Positions 60,259 through 64,000 of a DNA stretch of 64,000 nt are shown in pieces (the first letter of the stretch is position 1; each line of letters opens with the position of its first letter). Source of the DNA: Gracilaria domingensis (taxonomy: Eukaryota > Rhodophyta > Florideophyceae > Gracilariales > Gracilariaceae). Location of the stretch: positions 33,375 through 97,374 of the forward strand of contig VCMS01000214.1 of the NCBI GenBank assembly GCA_022539475.1. Direction: 5' to 3'. A program made the translations under genes and the position numbers. A model generated the notes under the pieces. The model saw only the letters and a program-made list of their open reading frames with translations, ran no database searches and had not been told where the DNA came from.

Positions 60259-61805
60259 CACGAGCCGTAGTATAAAGATCAAGACAGGTTGGGTTTTTTC
60301 TTCGCAAGCTGAAGAGCTGGGATTAGAACTACTATTTTTTCGGTTGTGTTTCCTGTTATGCTGAAGATCCAAAGCAAATGGTTGAAAGAAAGGATGACAA
60401 GAAGGCTGTACCTTCGTTTTGCTCCGCCTATTGCACAGCACGGCGATTCACACGACGGAAAACCTTCTTGCGGTGAGCACGGGCGAATTACAAATTACGT
60501 AGGCTCTTCTCCTTTCTAAGATCTCTTCGACAGCGCATGGTAATGGTAGCCACTGTGGGCATGATTAGTGCTTCCACTGATTGGAGTTGTGACAGAGGGA
60601 GAGTTGAAAGCGCCTTGGCAGAGGATGTGGGCAGCGGGAGTGCGTTGACGAATGCAAAGTTCATTGTGGTGGCAGGGGTAGAAGCGGAGGTCAAATACTG
60701 CAAACTGATGTTGTTGTAGATCAAGCGTTAGCTCAGCCGCACGTAAGAGAAGAACTTGGTCAACAGATTCGAAGGAACGCGTGCTTCTACTCTTTAAGTT
60801 GTTTGTACAAAGGTATGGCGTCGAGAGTGAACGCGCATTCGAACTCTGCGACGAAGATCGAGAGCAGATAAAGTTCAGATGAAGAACCCTGTGCGACTGA
60901 GCAGTGCTCTGAAAGCGAAGCAGCGGGCACGAAAGTCCCTCCCAAGCGGTTGCCTCCACGACAACTCCCGTCGAAGGACCGGTTGGAATCTTTATTAGCG
61001 TAGCTGCGCAGCGCGAGATGCGCAAGTTCAGTAGCCGAGGAGCGCAGTCCAGCAATGCACAGCACTAGCGGTGCAAGTGCCAGAATTGCTCACACACTCC
61101 CCCCCTTGCCCGTGATATTACGGGCCAAGAATTTCGGGGCGGTCTGTCCTTGAAATGTATAAATGACGGGCGACGAGCCGCAAAGCCTGGCTGCGAAGCC
61201 ATGGCAACGAAGGCAGCACTCGTAACCGCGCCAACCAAGCCACAAGGCGGCGACGCAAACGCAGCGAGAGCTCGTCGCGCGCGCAATAGCTGAACCAGTA
61301 GGCACCGGCTAGACCTCTTCGGGGTGATGCCCGAGTCCCGATACACTGTGGGAAGCGACGGCTGCGCGGCGGGCTAAAACTAGCGTCTTGTATCGTCTGT
61401 TGCGTGCTTAATCACAGCCCTGCCATTAGGTAAAGGCTACCATGGGCTGGCTACTGATCCTCTGATCATTGTTAGTCCTTACAAAACAGAGAGTTCAAAT
61501 TGAATTCAAAGATCTTCTTGTGTGCGCCCTGGATCATGGGTCTCGAAGTAGGCATATTCGTATCGAAGAGAGCGTTTGGTTCGTATCAAGGTAAAATCGT
61601 TATCCGTCCTTCGTGTTCGCTCAATACGCCGCAGAGAGCCACACCAGGGTACGATTCTGTGAATCTTGCCCACGGGCTTTTTTTAACTTTCACATGAACC
61701 TGTCTGCGCGCCTGCGCATCGTTATTGTTGCGGAATCTTGAACAGCTTACTATTCGTCCCATTATCGCGGCGAAATAATCTTCCGGCCATCAATCTGGAA
61801 CAAAA
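60259..61805. other. Region with coding-like fragments but no intact gene
   Basis: About 1.5 kb. On the + strand, 60650-60880 gives two good protein-like pieces in adjacent frames (ILQTDVVVDQALAQPHVREE, then DSKERVLLLFKLFVQRYG ending QIKFR and a stop), suggesting another broken gene. At about 61157 a TATAAA precedes a 30-codon frame (61201-61293, MATKAALVTAP...) of unknown value. On the minus strand I see no supported gene. Confidence 0.4.
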
Positions 61806-64000
61806 ATGAGACAAGAACACGCAGCAAGCTTCTCTTTTATTTCTCTTTGCGCCCGACTACGTTCCGCAAGATTGAATCGCACAGAGCTGAAGTCAATTCT
61901 GGAAGATCACGTAGAGGACTTGCTTCGCGCCGTTAACATTCAACAACTCGGGAAAAATGCTGATCTTGACTACGTTCGATATCGCAAAGATGCAGCTGAG
62001 ACTTTGGAAATTCCAAGGCCAACAGATGCGGGGCTTGATTTCATCCCGTCTATAGAAAAAGAGCTGTCATTGGGCCAGTATGATGCTGCCTTGCTGCCGC
62101 GCGATTATCTTGCCTATGCCGAAGTCGATGATGTCACCGATATTCTTGGCTATCGCACTGATTTGAAATCTAGTACTGCGATTCAAGCTCTCGAGCAGTT
62201 CTGGAAGAAGCAGAAGAGAGCTGCATTTTCTGCCCTTACGACGATTCTTATCCTATCGCAAAAGGAGGAGGGTCATGTGTGCTGCGAGCAGTTCTCAGAA
62301 TTTGTTTTGAACAACAAAGAAAACATTCAAAACATCATCATCGGAAGCGTTATCGCTGTGCTGGACGCCCAAAAGAATCAAAAACGCGTCAACCGCACGT
62401 ACCATCGAAGTCGTGGAGCATTGGTGGGTTCTAGAATCTTTATTTGCGTTTTCTGTCGTGGTGGGACTTGATCCGCAATCGAAGGAAAAAATACTTTCCA
62501 AGTTAACAGAGATCGTTCAAGCGCGAAAAGACCCGTTGAATCATTCTCCTTCGCTTTCGAACTCCATCATCCATGGTCGGGAAGGCACAATTTTGTTTGC
62601 TGCAGCTCTTAATTGGTCGAATCATCTATCATCTGTAACATACCCAGAGGATCCAAGTGATAATACCATGGTAGAAGACGAGGAGCATAAAATTGTTTTG
62701 TCCAAGAAAGCTCATGAGGACTTAGAAACGTTAAACAAGCAGTATAGCTCGCTCCATGTTTCTCCTTTCGCAGAAAACGCCCATCTCTGTTTTTCTTGGT
62801 CATCAAGGGTTCAGTTTTTTTCATCGTACGTAAGAAGAAAGAGCTCTTTAGGGGTACAGATGAACCCAAACGGCGTTACACATATGGCATATGGTCTAAG
62901 CGCAAATGTTTTCCCCACACTTCAGGATATCTCTAAAAGGAACATGGGCATCTGTCAATCTTTGGAGAGTTACGTGTTTAGATGTTATTGGGATGATATC
63001 GCAGCGTTTCGAACCATGTTTTCTCGTCTAACTTTACATCCTCACAAGTTTTGGAGATTGTTGAATTGTCAGCTGCTGTTCTCACCCGGAGTGGAGAGAG
63101 CACATGTGTCACAGTGGCTCAAACGCTATGGCAGAGTACGGAGCTAGGGTTCGAGCTCAAAGGGATCAATGTGTTACTTCACCTCGCCTCTGGGATTTTT
63201 CCATTATCATATGCACCTCTTATCAAGTTGCTGTCAGTGCTTGTCAATGATAAGAAGAGTGCTGCTCATGCATTTTTTTATCTTGAGAATTGTTTGGACA
63301 CAGTGACTAAAGTGTCAGATGGTTATCGAAACAGACTCATTGTGATTGACGAAGAACCGAGCACATATCGCAGTCTCTTGCAGAACAACGCGGCGGTTGA
63401 AATCAATCGGGTCGCATCAACGTTTTCCATAGTTCAACGGGTGAGGGTGATGTTGTTTTGTCAATGTTCAGAGGATTTCCGGCGCATAGGTATCGATCAG
63501 TTCCTCCCTGTGGCTCTCCTTGGTATTGGAAGCATGGCCCATTCTATCGTAACTTTGTTATGTCCATTCAATGGTCTTGATGCTGTGTTGTACATTATTG
63601 ACATGCTTCGGAGAATATTAGTAGAAGATGATGTATGTTTGAGTTCAGATGAGACCGTAATCGATGAGCTGGTTTCGCTCGGGGTTGGTGCAGTAAGATA
63701 TGCTGCTTATGATAGGACTCTGTAGAAGGCCTTCACCCAATCTTCATGTCAATAACAAGAGCTACAGCTCACTAGCTGATAGCCAAGATCTTCCGGAGAA
63801 CTTGCTGACCCTTCAGAAAGAGTACTGAAACTCGTGGCTATCTAAAGTACGACACGAGGTGGCTGCTCACAGCCTCCGCATCAATGCTTAGCATCAATCG
63901 CATTGGATCGCGAGAATGTGCAGTGATTGCTTTTGGGCATCTCGAATCTACGGAAAGGCATGTACCTACGTACGCCTATAGCAACACTTGGTGAGGGTGC
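61806..64000 (+). CDS. NUP188-like nucleoporin, 5' part, in several frames; runs off the window
   Basis: Three long frames in succession read as one alpha-solenoid protein. The first (61806-62470) begins MRQEHAASF and includes LEQFWKKQKRAAFSAL; the second (from about 62376 to 63025) includes WWVLESLFAFSVVVGL and TILFAAALNWSNHL; the third (from about 63050 to 63725) includes GINVLLHLASGIFPLSYAPL and LIKLLSVLVNDKKSAAHAFF. The order and character of these segments parallel the N-terminal half of NUP188, especially the third (family pattern: Met-Phe-Pro-x-x-x-x-Pro-Leu followed by a Ser/Gly-Lys helix). NUP188 is a scaffold nucleoporin of the inner ring. Between frames 2 and 3 a 23-nt GTCTAAC...ACAAG or an 80-nt GTTACG...ACAAG segment restores phase; between 1 and 2 no clean intron is found. 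More coding pieces follow to the end (63760-63822, and 63848 on), again in shifted frames. Confidence 0.65.

Noticed and set aside
61201-61293. 30-codon frame behind a TATAAA near 61157
   Set aside because: Too short and Ala/Arg-rich to support as a gene without transcript data; mentioned only in the regional note.
1-64000. CRISPR arrays, bacterial operons, viral replicons
   Set aside because: No regularly spaced short repeats with unique spacers, no bacterial gene organisation and no viral gene set other than LTR retrotransposons.

Overview
This window looks like nuclear DNA of a photosynthetic eukaryote, most likely an intron-poor alga (a red alga is my best guess, by inference). The evidence is a set of clearly eukaryotic genes (beta-COP, eIF4A-III, a RECQ4-type helicase, a PPR protein, a NUP188-like nucleoporin), several products with plastid-type leaders (a CCB1-like cytochrome b6f assembly factor, a zinc-ribbon methyltransferase, a small stromal-type protein), and long LTR retrotransposons. 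Nothing bacterial (operons, Shine-Dalgarno sites, CRISPR) is present. I found no convincing tRNA or rRNA gene.

The window falls into two compartments. From about 1 to 26.7 kb it is gene-dense, and from 3 to 26.7 kb it is mostly extremely GC-rich with many GGC/GCG runs. Its genes are mostly single uninterrupted reading frames: NET-domain protein (+), methyltransferase (-), plastid protein (+), RECQ4-like helicase (-), putative membrane protein (-), TKL-type kinase with a helical C-terminal domain (-), beta-COP (-), a tandem-repeat array and 2.8 kb of non-coding DNA, a membrane protein (-) divergent from a PPR protein (+), eIF4A-III (+) and CCB1-like (-). Several starts are preceded by strikingly C-rich leaders.

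From 26.7 kb on, composition drops to ordinary levels and the sequence is rich in transposons. A 5.16-kb Ty3/gypsy chromovirus (28922-34085; identical 219-bp LTRs; target duplication GGACG) sits between a possible secreted-protein gene and an ankyrin fragment. An 11.37-kb Ty3/gypsy element (35627-46999; 2143-bp LTRs; target duplication GTATT) carries unusual extras: an antisense reading frame inside each LTR, a gag start codon inside the LTR that reads through the primer-binding site, an acidic linker with a duplicated domain whose second copy crosses a C6 frame change, and two tandem copies of an unrecognised domain after the integrase. A hAT transposase follows at 50535-52850.

The last 10 kb carries genes whose frames are interrupted: a DUF1771-Smr protein, a DUF1640 (MCUR1/FMP32-like) mitochondrial protein, a secreted protein, a trypsin-fold protease with Cys as nucleophile that is crossed by in-frame TGA codons, and a NUP188 homologue running off the right end. 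Some interruptions can be explained by very short introns (23-75 nt); others look like frameshifts or decay. RNA data would separate these.
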